Of a stretch of 6,382 bases of DNA, positions 1 through 5,313 are shown in pieces. A program made the translations under genes and the position numbers. Where the stretch lies: positions 1-6,382 of the forward strand of contig CAMMGP010000073.1 of NCBI GenBank assembly GCA_946496415.1. Direction: 5' to 3'. Below the pieces are notes generated by a model. That model searched no databases, had not been told where the DNA came from, and saw only the letters and a program-made list of their open reading frames with translations. Numbering within the stretch: position 1 is the first letter of the stretch; every line of letters begins with the position of its first letter. The stretch is from an uncultured Clostridia bacterium (GTDB lineage: Bacteria > Bacillota > Clostridia > Christensenellales > Aristaeellaceae).

Positions 1-305
1 CCATGGGCTCGGGCTTCCGCCTGCCGGCTATTCCCGCCGAGCCGCTCTGCGATGTGCTCGCGGCCCTGCGCGCGCGCGGCTGGATGGTGGTCGCCTCGGC
101 GCTCGACGGCGCAGACTTTTACCAAAGGCCCGAAGTGGGGGAGCGCTTCGTCCTCGTCATCGGCAGCGAGGCCCACGGAATCTCAGACGCTGTGCGCGCG
201 CAGGCCGACGCGCTGGTCAAACTCCCCATGCGCGGCCGCGCCGAATCGCTCAACGCGGCGGTGGCGGCGGGCATTATGATGTATGAGATGATGCGCGAAC
301 GGTAA
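1..305 (+). CDS. TrmH/SpoU-family RNA 2'-O-methyltransferase, 3' end only
   Basis: This is the C-terminal part (about 100 residues visible) of a SpoU/TrmH-type SPOUT methyltransferase. These enzymes transfer a methyl group from S-adenosylmethionine to a ribose 2'-OH in rRNA or tRNA, using a trefoil-knot cofactor pocket in a cytoplasmic homodimer. The visible part carries the three family motifs in order: MGSGFRLP (the motif-1 flank), then VLVIGSEAHGIS (motif 2), then LPMRGRAESLNAAVAAGIMMYE (motif 3, from the knot). Motif 2 has GSE where GNE is more common; I take this as a tolerated variant. The frame enters the window already open. The ATG at position 3 lies inside a conserved stretch, so it is probably internal and the true start is upstream. 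The gene ends at TAA 303-305, converging on the pseudouridine synthase gene. rRNA or tRNA specificity cannot be assigned without the N-terminus. Confidence 0.9.
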   Translation, partial: MGSGFRLPAIPAEPLCDVLAALRARGWMVVASALDGADFYQRPEVGERFVLVIGSEAHGISDAVRAQADALVKLPMRGRAESLNAAVAAGIMMYEMMRER

Positions 306-345
306 AAATCGCGGCCACGCAATGGATGCAGCGCGACCGCGATTT
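304..345 (-). terminator. Hairpin terminator between convergent genes
   Basis: A perfect 9-bp inverted repeat (306-314 AAATCGCGG and 337-345 CCGCGATTT) encloses a 22-nt loop, which can form a small inner CGC/GCG stem. Read leftward, it is followed by five U (complement of 304-308), a good intrinsic terminator for the pseudouridine synthase gene that ends at 354. Read rightward, the U tract is only three long, so it would be a weak stop for the methyltransferase gene. The leftward U tract overlaps the methyltransferase stop codon, so the two genes share a very compact end. Confidence 0.7.
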
Positions 346-353
346 GCGCGCCG

Positions 354-1226
354 TTATCCCTCCAGCAGCGCCTTGAGTTCCGCGGGCAGGGGAGACTCCC
401 AGACCATGCGCGTGCCTTCCCAGTCAAGCGCCAGATATGCCGAGTGCAGCGCGAAGCGCTCCGGCAGCGCCGCGTCCTCCTGTCCGTAGAGGAAATCGCC
501 GGCAACGGGATGGCCGATGTGCGCCATGTGTACGCGGATCTGATGCGTGCGCCCCGTTTCCAGCTTCAGGCGCAAAAGCGTGCGGCCGTTGCCGTGCTCC
601 ATGGCGCGGGCGTGCGTCACCGAAGGCTTGCCGCGCGCCAGATCGACCACGCGGCGCACGCTGGCCGCATCCGCCTTGGCGATGGGCGCGTCCACGGTAA
701 ACTCGCCGGTGACGATGCCCTCCACCACGGCCAGATATTCCCGGCAAAACCCGCCCGTGTGCAACTCCTTTTGCAAAAGCTGACAGGCGTGGGCGTGTTT
801 GGCGGCGCACAGCAGCCCGCTGGTGCCCTTGTCCAGCCGGTTGAGGGGGCGAAAGACGAAAGGCTCGCCAAAGCGCGCCGCCAGCCGGTTTTCCAGCGTG
901 CCCGCCGTCTGCCGCTGCGAGCACTGGCAGGGCAGGGGAGCGGGCTTGTCGACGATGTAAAAGTCGTCGCTTTCAAAGACAACGTTCACCGGCAAAAACT
1001 CCGGCGCCACGGCCTGCGCAGGCGCGTCTTCCGGCCAGAAAACCTCCACCACGTCGCCCGCTTTGAGCAATGTGTTGGCCAGCGCCGCCTCGCCGTTGAC
1101 GCGCACGCCGCCGGACATCTTCAAAGAGGAAAACTGCGTGTAGGACACGCCCAAATCGCCGCGCACGAAGTACTTGAGCTTGCGCCCGGCGTCCTTTTCC
1201 CCCGCGACCGCGCGAATGAGCGCCAT
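354..1226 (-). CDS. RluA-family pseudouridine synthase with S4 domain
   Basis: The product (290 aa) isomerises uridine to pseudouridine in rRNA or tRNA. Residues about 16-62 form an S4-like RNA-binding domain. The catalytic domain follows, with the RluA signature NRLDKGTSG at 129-137 (catalytic Asp132), REYLAVVEG at 162-170 carrying the conserved Tyr, and RTHQIRVHMAHIGHP at 226-240. I chose the ATG at 1226 because GGAGGG (1237-1232) lies 5 nt upstream. A longer frame to 1256 would start inside a terminator-like hairpin and has no binding site. The strand before the active site reads VDKPAPLPCQCSQ, where many relatives have a KPaG-HP type sequence; I treat this as subfamily variation. The gene follows aspS by 50 bp, so it is probably the last gene of the hisS-aspS unit. 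The target uridine cannot be told from sequence. Confidence 0.93.
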   Translation of the reverse strand: MALIRAVAGEKDAGRKLKYFVRGDLGVSYTQFSSLKMSGGVRVNGEAALANTLLKAGDVVEVFWPEDAPAQAVAPEFLPVNVVFESDDFYIVDKPAPLPCQCSQRQTAGTLENRLAARFGEPFVFRPLNRLDKGTSGLLCAAKHAHACQLLQKELHTGGFCREYLAVVEGIVTGEFTVDAPIAKADAASVRRVVDLARGKPSVTHARAMEHGNGRTLLRLKLETGRTHQIRVHMAHIGHPVAGDFLYGQEDAALPERFALHSAYLALDWEGTRMVWESPLPAELKALLEG

Positions 1227-1240
1227 ACCATCCCTCCGAA

Positions 1241-1269
1241 AAGGCCCGAGGCGCAACGCCCCGGGCCTT
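1241..1269 (-). terminator. Strong intercistronic hairpin after aspS (attenuator or partial terminator)
   Basis: The two arms, 1241-1253 and 1257-1269, pair over 13 bp with one G-U wobble and a 3-nt loop. On the leftward strand the hairpin starts 7 nt after the aspS stop. It is followed by only four U before the sequence becomes GC-rich, so it may terminate incompletely. The pseudouridine synthase ribosome binding site begins 3 nt beyond the hairpin base. Read rightward, the hairpin is followed by GTTTTT (1270-1275), a better terminator that would stop antisense transcription. Confidence 0.7.
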
Positions 1270-1276
1270 GTTTTTA

Positions 1277-3055
1277 CTATTCTCCCAAGTCCACCTTGAT
1301 CTTCAACGCCTCAAGCTGCTCGGGGTTGACGTCCGCCGGCGTCTCCATCATCAGGCAGTTCGCGCCCTGCGCCTTGGGGAAGGCGACCACGTCGCGCAAA
1401 CTGTCGCTGCCGGTGAGGATCATCGTCAAACGGTCGAGGCCAAAGGCGAAGCCGCCGTGCGGGGGCGTGCCGTACTTGAAGGCGTCGGTGAGGAAGCCGA
1501 AGCGGTGCTGCGCCTCCTCGTCGGACAGGCCGATCATCTTGAACATCTTCGCCTGCATGTCGCTTCTGTGGATGCGGATGGAGCCGGAGCCCATCTCGAT
1601 GCCGTTCATCACCAGGTCGTAGGCGCGGGCGCGCACCTTGTCCTTCTCGTTTTCCAGATACGCCTCGTCCTCGGGCATCCAGCTGGTGAAGGGGTGGTGC
1701 ATGGCCACGTAGCGGCCCTCCTCCTCGCTGTACTCAAACAGCGGGAACTCCGTCACCCAGAACAGGTCGTACACGCCCTCGGGGATGAGGCCGCGGCGGC
1801 GGGCGATCTCGATGCGCAGCGCGCCCAGGCTCTGGAAGGCCACCGCGTCTTTGTCGGCGACAAAGAAGAGTATATCGCCCGGCTTGGCACTGAAGCGCTC
1901 GCGCAGTTTCTCCGCAAACTCCGGCGTGAGGAACTTGTTGAACGACGATTTCACCCCGCCGTCGGCGGTGTAGGTCACGTAGGCCAGCCCTTTGGCGCGG
2001 TAGGTCTTGACAAACTCCACCAGCGAGTCTATCTGCTTGCGGGTCATGTCCGCGCAGCCCTCAGCGTTGATGCCGCGCACGCACTTGCCCTCCTTCACCG
2101 CGTCCTCGAACACGGGGAAGCCGCAGCCCTCGCAGAGGTCGGAGGCGTTTTTGAGCAGCATGCCAAAGCGGCGGTCGGGCTTGTCGCTGCCGTAGTTCTC
2201 CATGGCCTCGCGCCAGGTGATGCGCTCCAGCGGCAGCTGGATGTCCATGCCCATCACGTCGTGGAACACGCGCTGGAAAGCGCCCTCGATGACCGTCTGG
2301 ATGTCCTTTTCGTCGATGAAGGACATCTCCACGTCCACCTGCGTGAACTCCGGCTGACGGTCGGCGCGGTTGTCCTCGTCGCGGAAGCAGCGCGCCAGCT
2401 GATAGTACTTGTCAAAGCCCGCCAGCATGAGAAGCTGCTTGTAGATCTGCGGCGACTGCGGCAGCGCGTAGAAGGAGCCGGGATGCAGGCGGCTGGGCAC
2501 GAGGAAATCGCGCGCGCCCTCGGGCGTGGACTTGGTGAGCACGGGCGTTTCCACCTCGGCAAAGCCCTGACCGTCCATGTAGGCGCGCACCGCCGAGGCG
2601 ATCTTTGCGCGCATGCGCAAATTGCGCTGCAGGGAGGGCTTGCGCAGGTCGAGATAGCGGTACTTGAGGCGCACCGTCTCGTTTTCCTCGGCCTTGTCGT
2701 CGATGTAGATGGGCGGCGTTTCGCTCTTGTTGAGCAGTTCGCACTCGCGCACGAACACCTCCACCTTGCCTGTGGGCAGGTCGGGGTTGACGGCGTTTTC
2801 GGCGCGCATGCGCACTTCGCCTGTGCAGGTGACCACGTATTCCGAGCGCAGCGCGCGGCCCAGTTCAAACACCTCGTGGGAACAGACGGCCTCGTCGAAC
2901 ACAAGCTGCACCAGCCCCTCGCGGTCGCGCAGCCAGACAAACACCACGCCGCCCAGGTCGCGGGCGCGCTGCACCCAGCCGGAGAGATGGACTTCCTTGC
3001 CGGCCAGGTTTTCCGTCACCTGACCGCAGTAGGTATCGCGTTTATAGGAAAGCAT
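1277..3055 (-). CDS. aspS: Aspartyl-tRNA synthetase (bacterial type)
   Basis: This class IIb synthetase (592 aa, usual bacterial length) attaches aspartate to tRNA-Asp in the cytoplasm. Residues 1-105 are the OB-fold anticodon-binding domain (SGWVQRARDLGG at about 25-36). Motif 1 lies around 164-184 (GFAEVETPVLTKSTPEG), followed by QSPQIYKQLL at 200-209. Motif 2 is FRDEDNRADRQPEFTQVD at 224-241. The bacterial GAD-type insertion lies roughly at 290-420. Motif 3 is GGFAFGLDRL at 534-543 with Arg542. ATG 3055 is preceded by AAGGGAG (3070-3064, 8-nt spacing), located inside the last codons of hisS. Only 3 nt separate the hisS stop from this start, so translational coupling is likely. Leu34 matches the residue I recall as typical of discriminating enzymes (His in non-discriminating ones), but this alone does not settle specificity for tRNA-Asp versus tRNA-Asn. 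Confidence 0.98.
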   Translation of the reverse strand: MLSYKRDTYCGQVTENLAGKEVHLSGWVQRARDLGGVVFVWLRDREGLVQLVFDEAVCSHEVFELGRALRSEYVVTCTGEVRMRAENAVNPDLPTGKVEVFVRECELLNKSETPPIYIDDKAEENETVRLKYRYLDLRKPSLQRNLRMRAKIASAVRAYMDGQGFAEVETPVLTKSTPEGARDFLVPSRLHPGSFYALPQSPQIYKQLLMLAGFDKYYQLARCFRDEDNRADRQPEFTQVDVEMSFIDEKDIQTVIEGAFQRVFHDVMGMDIQLPLERITWREAMENYGSDKPDRRFGMLLKNASDLCEGCGFPVFEDAVKEGKCVRGINAEGCADMTRKQIDSLVEFVKTYRAKGLAYVTYTADGGVKSSFNKFLTPEFAEKLRERFSAKPGDILFFVADKDAVAFQSLGALRIEIARRRGLIPEGVYDLFWVTEFPLFEYSEEEGRYVAMHHPFTSWMPEDEAYLENEKDKVRARAYDLVMNGIEMGSGSIRIHRSDMQAKMFKMIGLSDEEAQHRFGFLTDAFKYGTPPHGGFAFGLDRLTMILTGSDSLRDVVAFPKAQGANCLMMETPADVNPEQLEALKIKVDLGE

Positions 3056-3058
3056 GGG

Positions 3059-4321
3059 TCATTCTCCCTTCATTTCCAGCAGTATTTCGATGATTTTGTC
3101 CCGCGCGACCTCGGCCTCGACGCTGTTTTCCATGTCGCGCAGCTTGACCACGCCCTTTTCCAATTCGTCGCCGCCGATGACAACCACGTTTTTCGCGGCG
3201 GCTTTGCCCGCGTACTTGAACTGCGCCTTCATGCTGCGGCAGGCGTGGTCGATGTCGGCGCGCAGGCCGTTTTCGCGCAGCTCGCGGACGAGCTTCATGC
3301 CCTCCAGCCGCGCCGCCTGCCCCATGGTGGCCACGAACACGTCGTAGAGCGGCGCTTCGTCCTCGCTGGCGCCCTGCATCTGCTGAACCAGCAGCATGCG
3401 CTCCACGCCCATGCCGAAGCCCACGCCCGGCGTGGCCGGGCCGCCCAGCTGTTCGATCAGCCCGTCGTAACGCCCGCCGCCGCAGACGGTCAGTTCGCCG
3501 TCCTCGGTGGGGGTGACGATCTCAAACACGGTCTTGGTGTAGTAGTCCAGCCCACGCACGATGCGGGGATCGACGCTGTAGGCAACGCCCAGCGCGTCCA
3601 GATACTCGCGCAGGGCTGCAAAGTGGGCGCGGCAGTCCTCGCACAGGTAGTCCAGCATCTCCGGCGCGTCGGTGAGTTTGTGCACGTCCTCCTTGCAGTC
3701 GAGGATGCGCAGGGGGTTGCGCTCGAAGCGCTCGTTGCAGGTCTTGCACAGGGAGTCAAGCTTGCCGGCGAGGTACTCCTTCAGCGCCGCCTGATAGGCC
3801 CCGCGGCACTGGGGACAGCCGATGGAGTTGATGCGCACGCTCAACCCCTCGATGCCGCACGCGCGCAGAACGTCCAGCGCCAGAGCGATGATCTCCGCGT
3901 CCACGGAGGCGTCCTTGGCGCCAAAGACCTCCACGCCGTTCTGGTGGAACTGGCGCAGCCGCCCCGCCTGCGGCTTCTCATAGCGGAAGTTGGGGCAGGA
4001 GACGTAGTAGAGTTTGCAGGGCAGCGGCTCGGCGAACAGGTGGTGCTCGATGAAGGCGCGCGCCACGCCCGCCGTGCCTTCGGGCTTGAGGGTGATGGAG
4101 CGCCCGCCCTTGTCCTCGAAGGTGTACATCTCCTTTTGCACCACGTCCGTGCCGTCGCCCACGCCGCGCGCGAACAACTCCGTGTGCTCGAACATCGGCG
4201 TGCGGATCTCGCGGTAGCCGGCCAGCGCACATACAGAGCGCATGGCCGCCTCGATCTTCTGCCAGCGGTGCGCGTCGCTGGGCAACATGTCCTGCGTTCC
4301 CTTGGGCGCCTGCGTAAGCAT
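3059..4321 (-). CDS. hisS: Histidyl-tRNA synthetase
   Basis: This class IIa synthetase (420 aa, normal length) charges tRNA-His; the enzyme is a cytoplasmic dimer. Visible elements are: N-terminal APKGTQDMLP (5-14); GDGTDVVQKEMYTF (55-68); motif 2 FRYEKPQAGRLRQFHQNGVE (112-131) with Arg113; the histidine-specific motifs RGLDYYTKTVFE (256-267) and GGGRYDGLIEQLGG (281-294); motif 3 GVGFGMGVERM (299-309); and a C-terminal anticodon-binding domain from about 326. The middle insertion contains seven cysteines (CPQC 169-172, CKTC 192-195, Cys209, CEDC 227-230) that could bind zinc. ATG 4321 is preferred because AAAGGAG (4336-4330) lies 8 nt upstream and the protein then begins with the family N-terminus. 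The frame stays open to 4426, but those extra codons run through the T-box terminator. It is the first gene of the hisS-aspS unit. Confidence 0.97.
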   Translation of the reverse strand: MLTQAPKGTQDMLPSDAHRWQKIEAAMRSVCALAGYREIRTPMFEHTELFARGVGDGTDVVQKEMYTFEDKGGRSITLKPEGTAGVARAFIEHHLFAEPLPCKLYYVSCPNFRYEKPQAGRLRQFHQNGVEVFGAKDASVDAEIIALALDVLRACGIEGLSVRINSIGCPQCRGAYQAALKEYLAGKLDSLCKTCNERFERNPLRILDCKEDVHKLTDAPEMLDYLCEDCRAHFAALREYLDALGVAYSVDPRIVRGLDYYTKTVFEIVTPTEDGELTVCGGGRYDGLIEQLGGPATPGVGFGMGVERMLLVQQMQGASEDEAPLYDVFVATMGQAARLEGMKLVRELRENGLRADIDHACRSMKAQFKYAGKAAAKNVVVIGGDELEKGVVKLRDMENSVEAEVARDKIIEILLEMKGE

Positions 4322-4351
4322 TTGAGTCTCTCCTTTCCAATGGGCGGCGAA

Positions 4352-4387
4352 TAAAAAAGCCTCCGTCCCAATGTAGGGGCGAAGTCT
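4352..4387 (-). terminator. Intrinsic terminator of the T-box expression platform
   Basis: The arms 4387-4376 and 4369-4358 pair over 12 positions with two mismatches and a 6-nt loop, followed by TTTTTTATT (six U at 4358-4353). The 5' arm begins directly after the T-box core ACCGCG. Antiterminator folding on an uncharged tRNA would therefore compete with this hairpin. The hisS ribosome binding site lies about 16 nt further on and is not enclosed, so control is expected at transcription rather than at translation. Confidence 0.8.
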
Positions 4388-4566
4388 CGCGGTGCCACCC
4401 TGCTTGAGCGATGGAAGTTGCTCCACAGCCCATCTTCAGCCGTTAACGCCGGCATACGTCCGATCTCGTGGGTGTCCTTGGGCGGAAAACGACGCGGGCG
4501 CTCGCACCATGCCGCCCTCGCTTGGCCGTCCTTCTTCCGCTTACTCTCCCAGTCATCGCCGGTGCT
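4352..4566 (-). ncRNA. T-box riboswitch leader of hisS-aspS, predicted specific for tRNA-Asp
   Basis: This leader RNA senses uncharged tRNA and decides between termination and readthrough. Reading leftward, it contains: a stem I base pairing CCGGC (4562-4558) with GCCGG near 4453-4449; the GATGA element (4557-4553); AGTA of the specifier loop (4545-4542); an upper helix GCGGAA/TTCCGC; a distal loop with GGTGCGAG (4508-4501); specifier GAC (4476-4474) followed by A and by CCCA, which pairs with TGGG; a small stem III (GTGGAG/CTTCCA); and the T-box AGGGTGGCACCGCG (4401-4388). GAC is an Asp codon. The C of TGGC (4394) would pair with the G73 discriminator of tRNA-Asp, whereas bacterial tRNA-His has C73. 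A CAC triplet overlaps at 4474-4472, but its last bases belong to the lower helix. The transcript start near 4564 is inferred from the promoter. Confidence 0.95.
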
Positions 4567-4570
4567 TCCG

Positions 4571-4599
4571 ATTATATAGCCCGAGGCTGGAAAAGTCAA
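4571..4599 (-). promoter_or_regulatory. Sigma-A type promoter of the hisS-aspS operon
   Basis: On the leftward strand, TTGACT (4599-4594) and TATAAT (4576-4571) are separated by exactly 17 bp. The match is 5 of 6 at -35 and 6 of 6 at -10. Transcription should start near 4564, a few bases before stem I of the T-box, which supports both calls. The -35 box lies only about 30 bp past the hsp20 terminator. Confidence 0.9.
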
Positions 4600-4631
4600 G
4601 CACGGCGGCGTTTCATGGTGAGAATTAACAC

Positions 4632-4660
4632 AAAATGCCGCCCGGCATATGCCGGACGGC
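4632..4660 (-). terminator. Intrinsic terminator after hsp20
   Basis: A long dyad spans 4637-4660. The core CCGGCATATGCCGG (4642-4655) is a perfect palindrome, extended by GCCG/CGGC outer pairs with one wobble (T-G on the leftward strand). Leftward it is followed by ATTTTGTGTT, giving four U. It begins 15 bp after the hsp20 stop codon and insulates hsp20 from the hisS promoter. Confidence 0.8.
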
Positions 4661-4675
4661 GAGGGGAGCAAGCGG

Positions 4676-5110
4676 TCACTGGATCTCAATCCTGCGAGGG
4701 GACTTTCTGGTTTCGGTGACCTTCGGCATCGTCAGGGTCAGTACGCCATCCTTGTATTCAGCGCTGATCTCGTCTTCCTTGACGTTCTCCAGCGTGAAGG
4801 AGCGGCTGGCGCGACCGGAGCGGCGTTCGTTCATGATATAGCCGTTCTGGCGCTCGTTTTTCTTTTCCGCGTTCCACTCGGCGGCGATGGTGAGCACATC
4901 GTCGTTTATGTCGATGTGGATGTCCTCGCGCTTGACGCCGGGCATGTCGGCTTCGAGAACGAACTTGTCGCCCTCATCCTTCACGTCTACGCTGAACGTG
5001 CTGGTGAAGTTGTCCATGCCGAAGAAGGGGCGGAAGAAGTCGTCCATGAAGGACATGGCGTCGGGACGGCTGAGGTGGTTGTTGTGGCGATAGGGGATCA
5101 AAGTGCTCAT
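4676..5110 (-). CDS. Small heat-shock protein, Hsp20/alpha-crystallin family
   Basis: This is an ATP-independent chaperone (144 aa, typical size) that holds unfolding proteins in the cytoplasm. The N-terminal arm (1-35) is rich in aromatic residues (MDDFFRPFFG at 22-31), as in Hsp18-like proteins of Firmicutes. The alpha-crystallin domain covers about 38-130, with ADMPGVKREDI (54-64), DDVLTIAAEW (70-79) and the family hallmark AEYKDGVLTLTMPK (117-130). The extreme C-terminus ends in RRIEIQ, whose I-E-I (141-143) is the IXI motif that docks onto neighbouring subunits in the oligomer. ATG 5110 has AGGAGG (5124-5119) 8 nt upstream. The gene is alone between its own promoter and terminator. CtsR-like boxes around the promoter predict heat-inducible control. 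Confidence 0.96.
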   Translation of the reverse strand: MSTLIPYRHNNHLSRPDAMSFMDDFFRPFFGMDNFTSTFSVDVKDEGDKFVLEADMPGVKREDIHIDINDDVLTIAAEWNAEKKNERQNGYIMNERRSGRASRSFTLENVKEDEISAEYKDGVLTLTMPKVTETRKSPRRIEIQ

Positions 5111-5132
5111 GCTGAAAACCTCCTGCGAAGTT

Positions 5133-5149
5133 ATTGACTATCTTTGTCT
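5133..5149 (-). promoter_or_regulatory. Second CtsR-like box in the hsp20 leader
   Basis: On the leftward strand the sequence is AGACAAA-GAT-AGTCAAT, which fits the CtsR heptamer repeat RGTCAAA-NAN-RGTCAAA with two mismatches. It lies between the predicted transcription start (about 5155) and the ribosome binding site. It mirrors the box at 5175-5191, forming an imperfect inverted repeat (TATTGACT at 5132-5139, AGTCAATA at 5185-5192) across the -10 region. Confidence 0.6.
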
Positions 5150-5161
5150 TTCGACACTGTT

Positions 5162-5190
5162 ATCATACATCAATAGTCAAAGAAAGTCAA
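5162..5190 (-). promoter_or_regulatory. Sigma-A type promoter of hsp20
   Basis: On the leftward strand, TTGACT (5190-5185) and TATGAT (5167-5162) are separated by 17 bp, each box matching 5 of 6 consensus bases. The predicted start is near 5155, giving a leader of about 45 nt. The -35 box and half of the spacer coincide with the CtsR-like box at 5175-5191, so repressor binding would block RNA polymerase. Confidence 0.85.
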
Positions 5191-5191
5191 T
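5175..5191 (+). promoter_or_regulatory. CtsR operator overlapping the hsp20 promoter
   Basis: The sequence AGTCAAA-GAA-AGTCAAT matches the Firmicutes CtsR consensus RGTCAAA-NAN-RGTCAAA at every defined position except the last. CtsR is the heat-sensing repressor of clp genes and, in some Firmicutes, of small heat-shock genes. The overlap with the -35 element is the arrangement expected of a repressor site. Confidence 0.8.
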
Positions 5192-5230
5192 AGCAAAATT
5201 GAAACGTTTACAAATTGTTCACATCCGTCT

Positions 5231-5255
5231 TTTGCCCACATGGCAAGTTTGCCCA
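5231..5255. repeat. TTGCC/GGCAA repeat cluster in the divergent intergenic region
   Basis: TTTGCCCA occurs twice in direct orientation (5231-5238 and 5248-5255), 17 bp apart, with the inverse GGCAA (5242-5246) between the copies. This gives two overlapping dyads: TTGCC-N5-GGCAA (5232-5246) and GGCAA-GT-TTGCC (5242-5253). The arrangement resembles a binding site for a dimeric regulator, but I do not recognise a matching regulator. It lies between hsp20 and alaX, closer to alaX. Confidence 0.4.
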
Positions 5256-5257
5256 TC

Positions 5258-5279
5258 GCGGGGCTTGATAATTCCCCGC
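5258..5279 (+). other. Short GC hairpin upstream of alaX
   Basis: GCGGGG (5258-5263) and CCCCGC (5274-5279) form a perfect 6-bp stem around a 10-nt AT-rich loop (CTTGATAATT). No U tract follows rightward, so it is not a classical terminator. Read leftward it also lacks a U tract. It may be an operator dyad or chance; the AT-rich loop holds the candidate -35 element of alaX. Confidence 0.35.
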
Positions 5280-5293
5280 CCATGCGTTAAGAT
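5265..5293 (+). promoter_or_regulatory. Weak candidate promoter for alaX
   Basis: TTGATA (5265-5270) and TAAGAT (5288-5293) are separated by 17 bp and match consensus at 5 of 6 and 4 of 6 positions. The predicted start, near 5300, would fall on the ribosome binding site and leave only about 14 nt of leader, which counts against it. No better rightward promoter is visible between 5192 and 5313. Confidence 0.25.
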
Positions 5294-5313
5294 GGATGCA
5301 GGAGATGAACCGC

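Noticed and set aside
1227..1256. Upstream start for the pseudouridine synthase, adding 10 residues
   Set aside because: The ATG falls in the loop of the intercistronic hairpin; the ATG at 1226 has GGAGGG at proper spacing.
444..1622. A 392-codon + strand frame spanning the pseudouridine synthase gene and the aspS end
   Set aside because: It lies antisense to two well-supported genes, crosses the intercistronic hairpin and shows no family motif.
1268..4354. A 1028-codon open frame on the + strand, antisense to aspS and hisS
   Set aside because: It mirrors two certain synthetase genes, has a His/Ala/Val/Leu/Arg-rich composition with no recognisable domain, and has no ribosome binding site. 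Long antisense frames are common in GC-rich genes with few A/T third bases.
4322..4426. Upstream start for hisS, adding 35 residues
   Set aside because: The extra codons are the T-box terminator and leader; the start at 4321 has a good ribosome binding site and gives the family N-terminus.
4472..4474. CAC as a histidine specifier in the T-box
   Set aside because: Its last bases pair in the lower helix of stem I, and the C in TGGC fits the tRNA-Asp discriminator G73 and not the His C73. It is kept only as an alternative reading.
5111..5230. CIRCE (HrcA) or HAIR (HspR) operator at hsp20
   Set aside because: No TTAGCACTC-N9-GAGTGCTAA or CTTGAGT-N7-ACTCAAG dyad is present; the CtsR heptamer repeat fits much better.
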